Shown piece by piece: positions 49,352 to 58,317 of a stretch of 64,000 nucleotides of DNA. The position numbers and the translations under genes were made by a program. The notes below the pieces were generated by a model. That model did not search any database, had not been told where the DNA came from, and was given only the letters and a program-made list of their open reading frames with translations. Position 1 is the stretch's first letter, and each line of letters begins with the position of its first letter. Source of the DNA: HRBIN12 sp035762085 (lineage in GTDB: Bacteria; Actinomycetota; UBA4738; HRBIN12); assembly GCA_035762085.1 (NCBI GenBank), contig DASTPT010000094.1:39508-103507 (forward strand), given 5' to 3'.

Positions 49352-49384
49352 AACGACCCCGCCCGACGACAGGAGGCGATGGTG

Positions 49385-50254
49385 ATGACGGTGACGGTGG
49401 CGGGGCGCGCGACGGAGCTCGGGTCGTTCGACGCGCAGGAGTTCCGGCCCACGGTGCTCTTCGAGTCCGAGGCGATGAAGGTCGTGCTCGCGGGGCTCGA
49501 GCCCGGGCAGGCCATCGACCCGCACGACCCGGCGATCGACCTCACGGTCGCGGTGCTCGACGGCGAGGCGGACGTCTGGGTGAACGACGCGCCCCGGCGG
49601 ATGCGTCCCGGCGACGTCGCCGTCGTGCCCGCCGGTCGGATGCGGGGGATGCGCGCGGCGAACGGCCGCGCGGTGGTCTTGCACGTGGTCGCCCCACCGC
49701 CCACGCCCGAGACGCACGCGCAGGTCACGCACCGCCCGTGGCCGGCCGAGCAGAGCCTCGAGGACGGTCCCGCCGGCGCGATCCGCGCCGAGCACCGCGA
49801 GCTGGTCCCCCACCTGGAGCACCTGGGCCAGCTCGCCGACGCCGTCCCCACGCTCGAGGACGAGGCGCTGCGCGAGCGGCTCGCCGGGATCCTCGACTTC
49901 CTCCGTGGGGTCCTGCTGCCACATGCCGGCGCCGAGGACGCGACGCTCTACCCGGTCGTCGAGCGCATCCTTCGGGCCGTCGGCGGCGCGACGAGGACGA
50001 TGTCCGAGGACCACCGCGCCGTGGAGGCATCGATCGAGGAGCTGACCGCCCTGGCGGAGCGCGAGCCGACCGGCTCGACCCGCCGGGACATCCAGCGGGC
50101 GCTCGACGGGCTCTCCGCCCTCGTGCGGGTGCACTTCGGGAAGGAGGAGGACGTATACGTGCCGCTCCTGGGGCGCCTGTCGGCCGAGGAGGCCCGCGAT
50201 CTGGAGGCCGCCCTCGCGGCGACCCCGGGTCACGAGCACACGCACGCGTACTGA
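49385..50254 (+). CDS. Cupin - hemerythrin fusion protein
   Basis: 289 residues from the ATG at 49385, chosen because AGGAGG is eight bases upstream (an ATG at 49379 is too close). Residues 1-105 form a cupin barrel (VVLAGLEPGQAIDPHD, LTVAVLDGEADVWVND, MRPGDVAVVPAG). Residues 120-289 are a hemerythrin-like four-helix bundle with His/Glu sets in IRAEHRELVPHLEHL, LLPHAGAEDATLYPVV, SEDHRAVEASIEEL, and VRVHFGKEEDVYVPLL. It may bind oxygen, NO or iron. It is divergent from the SufR-like gene and shares its control region. Confidence 0.88.
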   Translation: MTVTVAGRATELGSFDAQEFRPTVLFESEAMKVVLAGLEPGQAIDPHDPAIDLTVAVLDGEADVWVNDAPRRMRPGDVAVVPAGRMRGMRAANGRAVVLHVVAPPPTPETHAQVTHRPWPAEQSLEDGPAGAIRAEHRELVPHLEHLGQLADAVPTLEDEALRERLAGILDFLRGVLLPHAGAEDATLYPVVERILRAVGGATRTMSEDHRAVEASIEELTALAEREPTGSTRRDIQRALDGLSALVRVHFGKEEDVYVPLLGRLSAEEARDLEAALAATPGHEHTHAY

Positions 50255-50358
50255 CCCACCGGCCCGCTCGCACACCCTCGGAACTCGACCCCGGGTCACC
50301 CCAGCCCGTGGAAGACGCGACGGGTCGGCGCTAACGTGGCCCCCGGCCAGGAGGCGCC

Positions 50359-50598
50359 GTGGGCCTGATGATCGTCTGCCCGCACTGCGGGACGCGCGAG
50401 TACACGGAGTTCACGTTCGGCGGCGAGCTCCGCCAGCTGGACGCACCGGACCCCGAAGCCGACTTCCGCCGCGTTTATCTGCGCGAGAATGCGCCCGGCC
50501 CGCAGACCGAGCGCTGGTTCCACGCCTACGGCTGCCGGCGGTGGCTGACCCTCGTGCGCGACACCGAGCGGAACGTGATCGTCGATGGCGAGCCTTGA
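50359..50598 (+). CDS. soxD: Sarcosine oxidase delta subunit
   Basis: 79 residues, GTG start with AGGAGG upstream. Zinc ligands by family position are Cys7, Cys10, His55 and Cys59 (IVCPHCGTRE and WFHAYGCRRW). The small SoxD subunit stabilises the heterotetramer that oxidises sarcosine to glycine, hydrogen peroxide and 5,10-methylene-tetrahydrofolate. It overlaps soxA by 14 bases. A TAACGT box at 50332 may be its -10 element. Confidence 0.93.
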   Translation: MGLMIVCPHCGTREYTEFTFGGELRQLDAPDPEADFRRVYLRENAPGPQTERWFHAYGCRRWLTLVRDTERNVIVDGEP

Positions 50599-53206
50599 CC
50601 TCGAGGGTCGCCGCGTCCCGTTCGAGGACGGCGACACCGTCGCCTCGGCGCTGTTCCGCGCCGGCGTCCGAACGTTCAACCGATCGTTGAAGCACCACCG
50701 CCGGCGAGGCCTGTACTGCCTCACCGGCGACTGCCCGAACTGCCTGTGCACGGTCGACGGCGAGCCCGGCACCCGCGTGTGCACGACGGAGGCACGCGAC
50801 GGCATGCGCGTCCGCCGCGAGACCGGCCGCCCCTCCGTAGAGGCCGATGCCCTGTCGGTGACGAAGCTCGCCGGCCCGCTGATGCCGGTCGGGTTCTACT
50901 CGAAGACGTTCATCCGTCCGCGCGTGGCCTGGGAGACGGCGGAGAGGGTGATCCGCCGCGCCACCGGTATCGGCACGCTGCGGACCGACGACGCGCCGCG
51001 ATCCGTCCCCGTCCGGAACGTCCTCACGGACGTGCTCGTGATCGGCGGCGGGATCGCGGGACTGGCGGCCGCCCTGGCCGCGGCCGAGCGCGGGGAGCGC
51101 GTGCTGGTCGCCGACGAGGGTCGGGTGGGCGGTCTCCTCGCACCGGGACCCGCGCGGGAGCGGCTCCAGGCCCTCTCGGCCGAGGCCGGCGGGCACGACC
51201 GCATCGTGCTGCTCGAGCACCACGTCGCGGTCGGGATCTACGAGGGGCCGATGGTGCCGGTCGCGGGGCGCGACGAGCTGCTGCGGGTACACCCGGGCCG
51301 CGTGGTCGTGGCGACGGGTGCGATCGAGACGCACGGCGTCTTCGGCGGCAACGACCTCCCCGGCGTGTGGCTCGGACGCGGGGCGGCGCGGATGGCGGGC
51401 GCGCACGGCCTCCGGCCCGGGGAGCGAGCCGTCGTCGTCGCGCACACGGAGGAGGCGTTCGAGCACGTCGCGACCCTCCGCCGGTCCGGTGTCGAGATCG
51501 CAGCGATCGTCGCGCCGTCCGCGCTCGCGGGCTCGGCGCCCGGCGGCGCTCGGGTCGTCCGCGACGGGCGCGTCGTCGCGGCCGAGGGCTCGAAGGGCGT
51601 GCGCGCGGTCGTGATCTCGGCGGGCGGCGCTCGCGAGCGGGTCGAGTGCGACACGCTCGTGCTCTCGCTCGGCCTCACCCCCCGCGACGCGCTCCTGCGG
51701 ATGGCCGCGGAGGAACCCGTCGGCGGCGCCGGCGACGTGGCGTGGCCGGGCTGCTCGCTCGTCGAGGCCGAGGAGAGCGGTCGAGCCGCCGGACGCGGTG
51801 AGCCCGTGGAGCGCCGTCCGCTCGGCGGCGTCGTGGTCGGCGGTCGCGGGACCGTGTGCCTGTGCGAGGACGTGTCGATCGGCGACCTCCGCGACGCGTG
51901 GGCCGAGGGCTGGCGCTCCGCCGAGCTCCTGAAGCGCTACACGACCACCACGATGGGTCCGTGCCAGGGCGCGATGTGCGGGCGCGTGTTCGCCTCGTTC
52001 GCGGCGGCGAACGCAGCGGCGCCGCGCGCGGGGGGGCGGCCGACCGCGCGGCCGCCGGCGCGCACCGTGCCGCTTGAGGTCCTCGCGGCCGGCGTGCACG
52101 AGACGGGCACGAAGCGCACGTCGCTGCACGAGCGCCACCTCCAGATGGGCGCGCACATGGATCGCTCGGGCTCGTGGATCCGCCCGTACCGGTATGGCGA
52201 CTGGCGCGAGGACCATCGCGCCGTCCGCGAGCGCGTGGGCGTGATGGACGTCGGCACGCTCGGCAAGTTCTTCGTCGCGGGCCGAGACGCTCCGGCGCTC
52301 GTGGACCGGGTGTTCCCCTGCGACGTCGAACACCTCGAGCCCGGACGCTCGCGCTACCTGATCGTCCTCGATGAGGCCGGGTACGCGATGGACGACGGCC
52401 TCCTGTGCGCGAACGCGGACGGCACGTACACCATCACCTCGACCTCGGGCGGATCCGACCGGATGGAGTCGGCGCTCCGGGACCGGATCGACCGGTGGCG
52501 CCTCCACGTCCACCTACTGAACCAGACCGCGATGCTCGGTGCGGTCAACGTGGCCGGGCCCCTCGCGCGCGACCTGCTCGAACGCCTCACCCACGACCCG
52601 GTCGACCGCGACGCGATCCCCTACCCGGGACACGGGCGGATCACGGTGGCCGGCGTGCCGTGCCACGCGATCCGCTCGGGGTTCGTCGGCGAGCTGTCGT
52701 TCGAGCTCCACCACTCGCGCTCGCGCGGGGTCGAGCTCTGGGACTCGCTGCTCGCGGCCGGCGAGGACCTCGGGATCCGGCCGCACGGGCTGGACGCGCT
52801 CGACGTGCTGCGGCTGGAGAAGGGGCACCCCTTCCTCGCGCAGGACACGCTCCCCGACGACCACCCGACGAAGCTCGGCCTGGACTGGGCGGTGGACATG
52901 ACGAAGCCGGCCTTCGTCGGGAAGGTCGCGCTCGAGCGCATGGCGGCGTTCCCGCTCGAGCGCAAGCTCGTCGGGCTCGAGTTCGACGCCCGTCCGCAGC
53001 GCGGCGCTCCCCTGTACGCGAGCGCGCGCGTCGTCGGCCGCGTGACGTCGTGCGCGGTCTCGCCGGCGCTCGGGTCGCCCATCGGGCTCGGGTGGCTCCG
53101 CACGGTCGACGGCGCGTTCCCCGAACGCGTCCAGGCGGGCAGCGTGATGGCGACCGTCGTCCCGAGGCCCTTCTACGACCCCGAGGGGGCGAGGGTCCGT
53201 GCCTGA
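50585..53206 (+). CDS. soxA: Sarcosine oxidase alpha subunit
   Basis: 873 residues, shorter than the usual 960-1000. N-terminal 2Fe-2S-like domain (Cys45, Cys50, Cys53, Cys66 around GDCPNCLC), NAD-binding domain (VLVIGGGIAGLAAAL, 151-165), a BFD-like cysteine set (CLCEDVS and GPCQGAMCG), then a GcvT-type tetrahydrofolate-binding domain from about residue 500 (YGDWREDHRAVRERVG to the end). The folate tunnel lets formaldehyde from sarcosine be captured as methylene-tetrahydrofolate. The shorter length comes mostly from compact linkers. It is the hub of the sox operon. Confidence 0.94.
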   Translation: MASLDLEGRRVPFEDGDTVASALFRAGVRTFNRSLKHHRRRGLYCLTGDCPNCLCTVDGEPGTRVCTTEARDGMRVRRETGRPSVEADALSVTKLAGPLMPVGFYSKTFIRPRVAWETAERVIRRATGIGTLRTDDAPRSVPVRNVLTDVLVIGGGIAGLAAALAAAERGERVLVADEGRVGGLLAPGPARERLQALSAEAGGHDRIVLLEHHVAVGIYEGPMVPVAGRDELLRVHPGRVVVATGAIETHGVFGGNDLPGVWLGRGAARMAGAHGLRPGERAVVVAHTEEAFEHVATLRRSGVEIAAIVAPSALAGSAPGGARVVRDGRVVAAEGSKGVRAVVISAGGARERVECDTLVLSLGLTPRDALLRMAAEEPVGGAGDVAWPGCSLVEAEESGRAAGRGEPVERRPLGGVVVGGRGTVCLCEDVSIGDLRDAWAEGWRSAELLKRYTTTTMGPCQGAMCGRVFASFAAANAAAPRAGGRPTARPPARTVPLEVLAAGVHETGTKRTSLHERHLQMGAHMDRSGSWIRPYRYGDWREDHRAVRERVGVMDVGTLGKFFVAGRDAPALVDRVFPCDVEHLEPGRSRYLIVLDEAGYAMDDGLLCANADGTYTITSTSGGSDRMESALRDRIDRWRLHVHLLNQTAMLGAVNVAGPLARDLLERLTHDPVDRDAIPYPGHGRITVAGVPCHAIRSGFVGELSFELHHSRSRGVELWDSLLAAGEDLGIRPHGLDALDVLRLEKGHPFLAQDTLPDDHPTKLGLDWAVDMTKPAFVGKVALERMAAFPLERKLVGLEFDARPQRGAPLYASARVVGRVTSCAVSPALGSPIGLGWLRTVDGAFPERVQAGSVMATVVPRPFYDPEGARVRA

Positions 53207-53684
53207 GCTCGCGCGGACACTGGCCGACGTCGTCGTGTGTCTGGCCGAGGCCGAGGCCCTCGACGCCCTCGAGCGGCCACGCGGCGCCCTGCCGATCCGC
53301 GTCGCCCCCGACGAGCTCCTGCTGGTCGCCCACCCGGGTGCGGCGCATGCACTCGGGCGCGCCGCTGGCGCGGTGCGCGAGGCGGACGGCGATGCGCTCG
53401 TGACGGACGTGAGCGATGGGTGGGCCGTCTGGTCGCTCTCGGGGCCGGGGTCGCGCGAGGCGTTCATGCGCCTGTCGATGCTGGAGCTCCCGAACGCCGG
53501 CGTCGTGCAGGGCGACGTCGCCCGGCTTCCGGTCAAGGTCGTCGCCGACGGCAAGCGCCTGCACCTCCTCGTGCCGTCGTCGTGGTCCGAGCACCTGCGG
53601 GAACGGATCCTGTCGCTCGTCCCCGACGTCGGCGAGGTCGCCGAGCCGCATGCCTGGACCGCGCCGAGGGCGAGGCACGCATGA
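53199..53684 (+). CDS. soxG: Sarcosine oxidase gamma subunit
   Basis: 161 residues, GTG start overlapping soxA by eight bases. It has the partial GcvT-like fold of SoxG (VSDGWAVWSLSGPGSREAF, then FLRLSMLEL-like MRLSMLELP and ARLPVKVVADG). It contributes to the folate side of the complex. Its stop overlaps soxB as ATGA. Confidence 0.9.
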   Translation: MPELARTLADVVVCLAEAEALDALERPRGALPIRVAPDELLLVAHPGAAHALGRAAGAVREADGDALVTDVSDGWAVWSLSGPGSREAFMRLSMLELPNAGVVQGDVARLPVKVVADGKRLHLLVPSSWSEHLRERILSLVPDVGEVAEPHAWTAPRARHA

Positions 53685-54889
53685 CCGGCCTGCTGCGGCG
53701 GACGATCTTCCTTCGCCGGACGGCGGTCGAGCCACGGTACGACGTCGTGATCGTCGGCGGCGGCGTCGTCGGCCTCGCGATCGCGTACAACCTGGCGGCG
53801 AAGCACGGCATCACGCGCGTCGGCGTGTTCGAGCGCGCGTATATCGGATCCGGCGCGTCGACACGGAACACGCAGGTCGTTCGCGCGAACTACAACACGC
53901 CCGAGACCGTGCCGCTGTACAAGGCGGCGCTCGAGATCTGGCGCACGCTCAGCCAGGAGCTCGACTTCAACATCCAGTTCTCGACCCAGGGCGAACTCGA
54001 CCTGGTCCACAGCTTCGACGCGCTCGAGACGGAGCGCGACAAGGCGTTGCTCGACACCGCGTACGGCGTCGCGATGGAGATCCTCACGCCGGACGAGGTC
54101 CTCGAGCGCTGCCCGTACGTCGACCTCACCGCCGGCGGCGAGCTGCCGGTCCTCGGCGCCTCCTACCACCCGCCCGGGGCGTTCGCGCGACACGACTCGG
54201 TCGTCTGGGGGTACGCCGTCGCGGCGCAGCGCCTGGGCGTGCACGTGCACCAGGGGATCGAGGTCACGGGCGTGGACGTCGTGGACGGCGTGTGCCGTGG
54301 CGTGCGCACGTCGGCGGGGCCGGTGGCGGCGGGGACGGTGGTCTCGGCGGTGGCCGGGTGGAGCAGCGTGGTGGCCGCGATGGCCGGGCTGAAGCTCCCG
54401 ATCCGCACGCACCCGCTCCAAGCCTTCGTGACCGAGCCCTACCGGCACGTGATCGACGGGCTCGTCTCGTCGATGGACCTGTACGTCTACATCTCGCAGA
54501 CGGCGCGCGGGGAGCTGCTGGTTGGCGCCGAGATCCTGCCGTACAACACGTACTCGCAGCGCTCGACGTTCGACTTCCTCGCCGAGGCCTCGAAGCGCTC
54601 GATCATGATCCTGCCGGTGATGGCGAAGGCGCGCGCGATGCGCCAGTGGGCCGGGCTGTGCGACATGACGCCCGACTCGTCGCCGATCATCGGCCCGACC
54701 GAGGTCCCGGGCTTCTACATGGCCGGCGGCATGGGCACCTGGGGTTTCAAGGGCGCCCCCATCTTCGGGGTGGCCGCCGCGCACGAGATCGCGACGGGCC
54801 GGGTGCTCCCGCTCGTCGCGCCGTTCTGGCCGGGACGCTTCGCGATCGACCGCATGGTCCCCGACGCGGCCTCGGCCGGCACCCACTGA
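53681..54889 (+). CDS. soxB: Sarcosine oxidase beta subunit
   Basis: 402 residues from an ATG overlapping the soxG stop. FAD-binding DAO family: YDVVIVGGGVVGLAIAYNLA, GSGASTRNTQVVRANY, and C-terminal GFYMAGGMGTWGFKGAPIFG. The start RRTIFLRRTAVEPRYDV is a shortened version of the usual SoxB N-terminus. It holds the flavin that oxidises sarcosine. Here soxB is last (D-A-G-B) whereas many bacteria have soxB first (B-D-A-G). Confidence 0.92.
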   Translation: MTGLLRRTIFLRRTAVEPRYDVVIVGGGVVGLAIAYNLAAKHGITRVGVFERAYIGSGASTRNTQVVRANYNTPETVPLYKAALEIWRTLSQELDFNIQFSTQGELDLVHSFDALETERDKALLDTAYGVAMEILTPDEVLERCPYVDLTAGGELPVLGASYHPPGAFARHDSVVWGYAVAAQRLGVHVHQGIEVTGVDVVDGVCRGVRTSAGPVAAGTVVSAVAGWSSVVAAMAGLKLPIRTHPLQAFVTEPYRHVIDGLVSSMDLYVYISQTARGELLVGAEILPYNTYSQRSTFDFLAEASKRSIMILPVMAKARAMRQWAGLCDMTPDSSPIIGPTEVPGFYMAGGMGTWGFKGAPIFGVAAAHEIATGRVLPLVAPFWPGRFAIDRMVPDAASAGTH

Positions 54890-54946
54890 GTCGAGCGCTC
54901 TCCGACCGTACCAACGGAGCCTCCGAGCGGACCCCTTGCGGCACGC

Positions 54947-55153
54947 CTAATGAACTCGGCCTCGCAGCCGACGGAGGACGAGGTAGTTGCCGAGCACGAT
55001 CGCGAGGAGCGCGCCGGCCCACAGGACGACCCGTGCGCCGCTCGACCATGACTCCGGGACCAGCCATCCCACGAGTGGGAGGACCACGATGAACTCGACG
55101 ATCTGGATCCCCACCCACGTCGTCGGTCGGTCGACGAGCGCTCGGTCGTCCAC
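54947..55153 (-). CDS. Small two-helix membrane protein
   Basis: 68 residues from a GTG at 55153 with only a weak ribosome binding site. Two hydrophobic helices (IQIVEFIVVLPLVGWLV and ARVVLWAGALLAIVLGNYLV) and a basic tail (RRLRGRV). I recognise no family. It lies between soxB and mttB on the opposite strand. Coding is supported by hydrophobic pattern and third-position GC, but not by homology. Confidence 0.5.
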   Translation of the reverse strand: MDDRALVDRPTTWVGIQIVEFIVVLPLVGWLVPESWSSGARVVLWAGALLAIVLGNYLVLRRLRGRVH

Positions 55154-55196
55154 ATATGGAGCTTAGTCCGCATGTGCGGCTGTCTCGATCGCTTGA

Positions 55197-55219
55197 GTCG
55201 GTGACCTGCGGTCACCGAC
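55197..55219. promoter_or_regulatory. Perfect palindrome 1 upstream of mttB
   Basis: GTCGGTGACC and GGTCACCGAC are perfect 10-base arms around TGC. As DNA it looks like a protein-binding dyad; as RNA it would be a tight hairpin. It is 67 bases before the mttB start. Confidence 0.6.
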
Positions 55220-55234
55220 CAGGTCTGTTGCCCC

Positions 55235-55271
55235 GGAACGGCGCCCGTTAGCCTTGGTCAGGCGCCGTTCC
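55235..55271. promoter_or_regulatory. Perfect palindrome 2 upstream of mttB
   Basis: GGAACGGCGCC and GGCGCCGTTCC are perfect 11-base arms with a 15-base loop that contains TAGCCT (55249-55254), a possible -10 box. The dyad ends 14 bases before the start codon, next to the Shine-Dalgarno GAGGAG. It may regulate transcription start or translation. Confidence 0.6.
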
Positions 55272-55285
55272 CGGCCCGAGGAGCG

Positions 55286-56797
55286 ATGATGACCGTTCGT
55301 CACGCGACGGACGCCGCGGGGCCCGCGACCGGCTCGACGCGCCGCGTCGACGGTCTGCCCCTCCGGCATCTCGACGTCCTGCCCGTGAGCACGCTCGAGC
55401 GCATCCACGACGCCACGCTGCGGGTGCTCGATCGCATGGGGGTCGAGGTGCGATCGGACGCGATGATCCGCCGCCTCGCCGCCGCGGGCGCGCGCGGCGA
55501 CGTGGAGACGGGCCGCGTGACGTTCCCGCCCGAGCTGGTCGGCGAGCGCCTCGCGCTCGCGCCGCGCACGCTCCTGCTGGCGGGACGAGACCCTGCGTGC
55601 GACCTCGAGCTCGACGGGACGCACGGATACCTGTCCGTCGACGGCAACGCCGCCGAGATCCTCGACCTAGCGACCGGCGACCGTCGCGCCTCGACGAAGC
55701 ACGACCTGGCGCAGATCTCGCGCGTGGCCGACGCGCTGCCGCAGATCGCGTTCCTGTGGCAGGGGGTCGCGGCCCGCGACATGCCGCTCGCCGTCCAGCC
55801 CCTCCACGAGCTGCACGCGCAGTACGCGAACACCACGAAGCACGTCCAGCTGATGACCGCCGCGGTTCCCGAGCAGGCGCACGGGGCGGTCGAGATCGCG
55901 ACGACCGTGGCCGGCGGCGAGGCCGAGCTCCGCGCACGCCCCGTGCTCTCCTCGTTCCAGACCAGCCTGTCGCCGCTCACGTACGACGGTCCGCCGCTCG
56001 AGGCGGCGGCGGTCTACGCGGCGGCCGGCGTCCCGGCGGGGTTCGTCGCGATGCCGATCAGCTGCGCCACGGCGCCGGCGACGCGCGCCGCCGCGCTCGT
56101 CCAGTCGAACGCCGAGATCCTCGCGGGGGTCGTGTCCCTGCAGCTCCTCGTGCCCGGCGCGCCGACGTTCTACGGTGCCTGCGGAACCGTGATGGACCTG
56201 CGGACCGGCGCGGCATCGTGCGGCGGCCCGGAGGACCTCCTGTTCCAGATGGCCGGCGCGCAGCTCGCGCGCCGCTACGGCCTGCCCTCGAACATCGGGA
56301 CGTTCGCGACCGGCGCGAAGTCGCCGGACTGGCAGGCCGGCGTCGAGAACGGCCTGTCGATCGTGGCGTCGTGGCTCGGGGGCGCGGACATGCTCTGCGG
56401 CGCGGGACTCCTGTACGGGGCGCGGGTGTACTCGATCGCCGAGCTGCTCCTGGACGCCGAGATCTTCTCGCTGCTGCGCTCGATGACCGAGGGCGTCGGC
56501 GAGGCGGACGAGGACCTCGCGCTCGAGGTGATCGAGGAGGTGGGCCCCGGCGGGCACTACCTGGCGCAGCCGCACACGCTCCGCCATATGCGCGAGCAGT
56601 GGCAGCCCCGGTTCTTCGGGCGCGAGGCGTGGGAGGACTGGGAGGCGGCCGGCAGACCGCAGCCGCCGAGCCGGGCGAGGGATCGAGCGCTCGCGATCCT
56701 GGCCGAGCACGAGCCGACCCCGCTGCAGGACGGCGCCGAGGATGCCATCCTCCGGGTCATCGAAGCGCACGAACGGGAGACGGAAGGAGCCCGCTGA
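55286..56797 (+). CDS. mttB: MttB-family corrinoid methyltransferase (non-pyrrolysine), copy 1
   Basis: 503 residues. It starts LRHLDVLPVSTLERIHDATL and ends in the family TIM-barrel motifs VEVGPGG-type EEVGPGGHYLAQPHTLRHMRE. The frame is open throughout, so there is no amber codon for pyrrolysine, unlike true trimethylamine methyltransferase. Characterised non-Pyl members demethylate quaternary amines (glycine betaine, proline betaine, carnitine), passing CH3 to a corrinoid protein. The substrate here is unassigned. GAGGAG precedes the ATG pair at 55286/55289. First gene of the corrinoid operon. Confidence 0.9.
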   Translation: MMTVRHATDAAGPATGSTRRVDGLPLRHLDVLPVSTLERIHDATLRVLDRMGVEVRSDAMIRRLAAAGARGDVETGRVTFPPELVGERLALAPRTLLLAGRDPACDLELDGTHGYLSVDGNAAEILDLATGDRRASTKHDLAQISRVADALPQIAFLWQGVAARDMPLAVQPLHELHAQYANTTKHVQLMTAAVPEQAHGAVEIATTVAGGEAELRARPVLSSFQTSLSPLTYDGPPLEAAAVYAAAGVPAGFVAMPISCATAPATRAAALVQSNAEILAGVVSLQLLVPGAPTFYGACGTVMDLRTGAASCGGPEDLLFQMAGAQLARRYGLPSNIGTFATGAKSPDWQAGVENGLSIVASWLGGADMLCGAGLLYGARVYSIAELLLDAEIFSLLRSMTEGVGEADEDLALEVIEEVGPGGHYLAQPHTLRHMREQWQPRFFGREAWEDWEAAGRPQPPSRARDRALAILAEHEPTPLQDGAEDAILRVIEAHERETEGAR

Positions 56798-57453
56798 TGG
56801 ACGAGAGGATCGCGGCGCTACGCGAGGCGCTGTACGCGCTCGACGGGCCGGGGGCCGTGGCGCTCACTCGGGAGCTCGTCGACGGCGGCGTCGAGCCGCA
56901 GGAGGTGCTCCAACAAGGGCTCGCCGAGGCCATGCTCGAGATCGGGCGGCGGTGGAACGCCGGGGACGTCTTCCTGCCCGAGGTCGTCGCCGCGGCCGAG
57001 ATCTTCAAGCAGTGCAACGAGATCGTCGAGCCCGCGCTGATCGAGGCCGGCGGCCAGACGCTCGGGCACACGGTCCTGATGGCGACGGTGAAGGGCGACC
57101 TCCACGACCTGGGCAAGAACATGGTCGGGGCGATGCTGAAGACGGCCGGCTTCCGGGTGCACGACCTGGGCAAGGACGTGGCGGCCGAGACGATCGTCGA
57201 GGCCGTGCGTGAGATGGAGCCGACGATCGTCGGGCTGTCGTCGCTCCTGACGACGACCGTGCCCGAGCAGCGCGGCGTGATCGAGGCGCTGGAGTCCGCG
57301 GGCCTGCGCCGAGCCGTGAAGGTGATGGTCGGTGGCGCCCCCGTGACCGAGGACTGGGCGACGCAGATCGGCGCCGACGGCTACGCGCCGAACGCGCCCG
57401 AGGCCGTGAAGCTCGCGCTCCGGCTCGCGGGCAGCGAGCGACCGGGGGCGTAG
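56797..57453 (+). CDS. Corrinoid (B12-binding) methyl carrier protein
   Basis: 218 residues from an ATG overlapping the mttB stop (TGATG). N-terminal helical cap domain (residues 1-85, EMLEIGRRWN-type AMLEIGRRWNAGDVFLPEV), then the B12 domain with GDLHDLGKN, where His103 is the lower axial cobalt ligand, and the later GLSSLLTTTVPEQ and VMVGGAPVTEDWA loops. It carries the methyl group between the MttB homologue and the methyltetrahydrofolate methyltransferase. Confidence 0.94.
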   Translation: MDERIAALREALYALDGPGAVALTRELVDGGVEPQEVLQQGLAEAMLEIGRRWNAGDVFLPEVVAAAEIFKQCNEIVEPALIEAGGQTLGHTVLMATVKGDLHDLGKNMVGAMLKTAGFRVHDLGKDVAAETIVEAVREMEPTIVGLSSLLTTTVPEQRGVIEALESAGLRRAVKVMVGGAPVTEDWATQIGADGYAPNAPEAVKLALRLAGSERPGA

Positions 57454-58308
57454 GTGGACACCGTCCTCGCCTCGCCCGCGAAGGAGGTCGCGATCGGTCC
57501 CGGCCGGCCGTTCGTGATCGTCGGCGAGCGGATCAACCCCACCGGACGCAAGGCGTTCGCCGACACGATCGCCGGCGGGAACCTGGACGCGGTGCGCGAG
57601 GAGGCGCTCGCGCAGGTCGCGGCCGGCGCGCCGGTGCTGGACGTGAACGCCGGGATCCCCGGGATCGACGAAGCCGATCTGCTGGTCCGCATGATCGGCC
57701 TCGTGAGTGAGGCCGTCGACGTGCCGCTCTGCATCGACTCGTCCACCGATGCGGCGCTCGAGGCCGGGCTGGACGCGTACGACGGCAAGGCCCTCGTGAA
57801 CTCGGTCACCGGGGAGGAGGACAAGCTCGAACGGATCCTGCCGGTCGTGAAGCGCCACGGCGCGGCGGTGATCGGTCTCGCGAGCGACGAGCGCGGCCCG
57901 CTCCCCGACCCCGCGGAGCGCCTGGCGATCGCACGCAAGATCGTGCGGCGGGCGACCGACCACGGGATCGGCGCCGAGGACGTCGTGATCGACCCGATGG
58001 CGATGACCGTCGGGGCCGATCCGGACTCGGGCGGGGTCGTGCTCGAGACGATGCGACTCGTCCGAGACGAGCTGGGCGCGAACATCGTCTGCGGCGCCTC
58101 GAACGTATCGTTCGGGATGCCCGGCCGGCCCGAGCTCACCGCCACCTTCGTCTCGATGGCGCGGATGCACGGACTCACGTGCGCGATCGCGAACCCGCTG
58201 TCGCGCGAGATGCGGATGGCGGCGCTCGGCGGGGATGTACTCCTCGGCATCGACCGGTACGCCGCCAACTGGCTCAAGGCGATCCGCGCGGAGAAGGCCG
58301 GCTCGTAG
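57454..58308 (+). CDS. Methyltetrahydrofolate:corrinoid methyltransferase (MtgA/AcsE-like)
   Basis: 284 residues, GTG start immediately after the corrinoid gene stop. Pterin-binding TIM barrel: VGERINPTGRKAF, VLDVNAGIPGIDE, LCIDSSTDAALEAGL, VNSVTGEE, and ASNVSFGMPGR. In quaternary amine systems the MtgA-type enzyme moves the methyl from Co to tetrahydrofolate, linking demethylation to C1 metabolism. AcsE in acetogens runs the reverse direction. Placement here favours the MtgA role. Confidence 0.93.
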   Translation: MDTVLASPAKEVAIGPGRPFVIVGERINPTGRKAFADTIAGGNLDAVREEALAQVAAGAPVLDVNAGIPGIDEADLLVRMIGLVSEAVDVPLCIDSSTDAALEAGLDAYDGKALVNSVTGEEDKLERILPVVKRHGAAVIGLASDERGPLPDPAERLAIARKIVRRATDHGIGAEDVVIDPMAMTVGADPDSGGVVLETMRLVRDELGANIVCGASNVSFGMPGRPELTATFVSMARMHGLTCAIANPLSREMRMAALGGDVLLGIDRYAANWLKAIRAEKAGS

Positions 58309-58317
58309 GGAGGCGCC

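Noticed and set aside
50675..50691. TTCAAC-CGATC-GTTGAA perfect inverted repeat resembling the island operators
   Set aside because: It is inside the soxA coding region (codons for FNRSLK), has a 5-base spacer and inverted half-site order, and lies far from the other sites.
55156..55285. Cobalamin riboswitch before the B12-dependent operon
   Set aside because: No B12-box-like sequence is found; only two palindromes are present.
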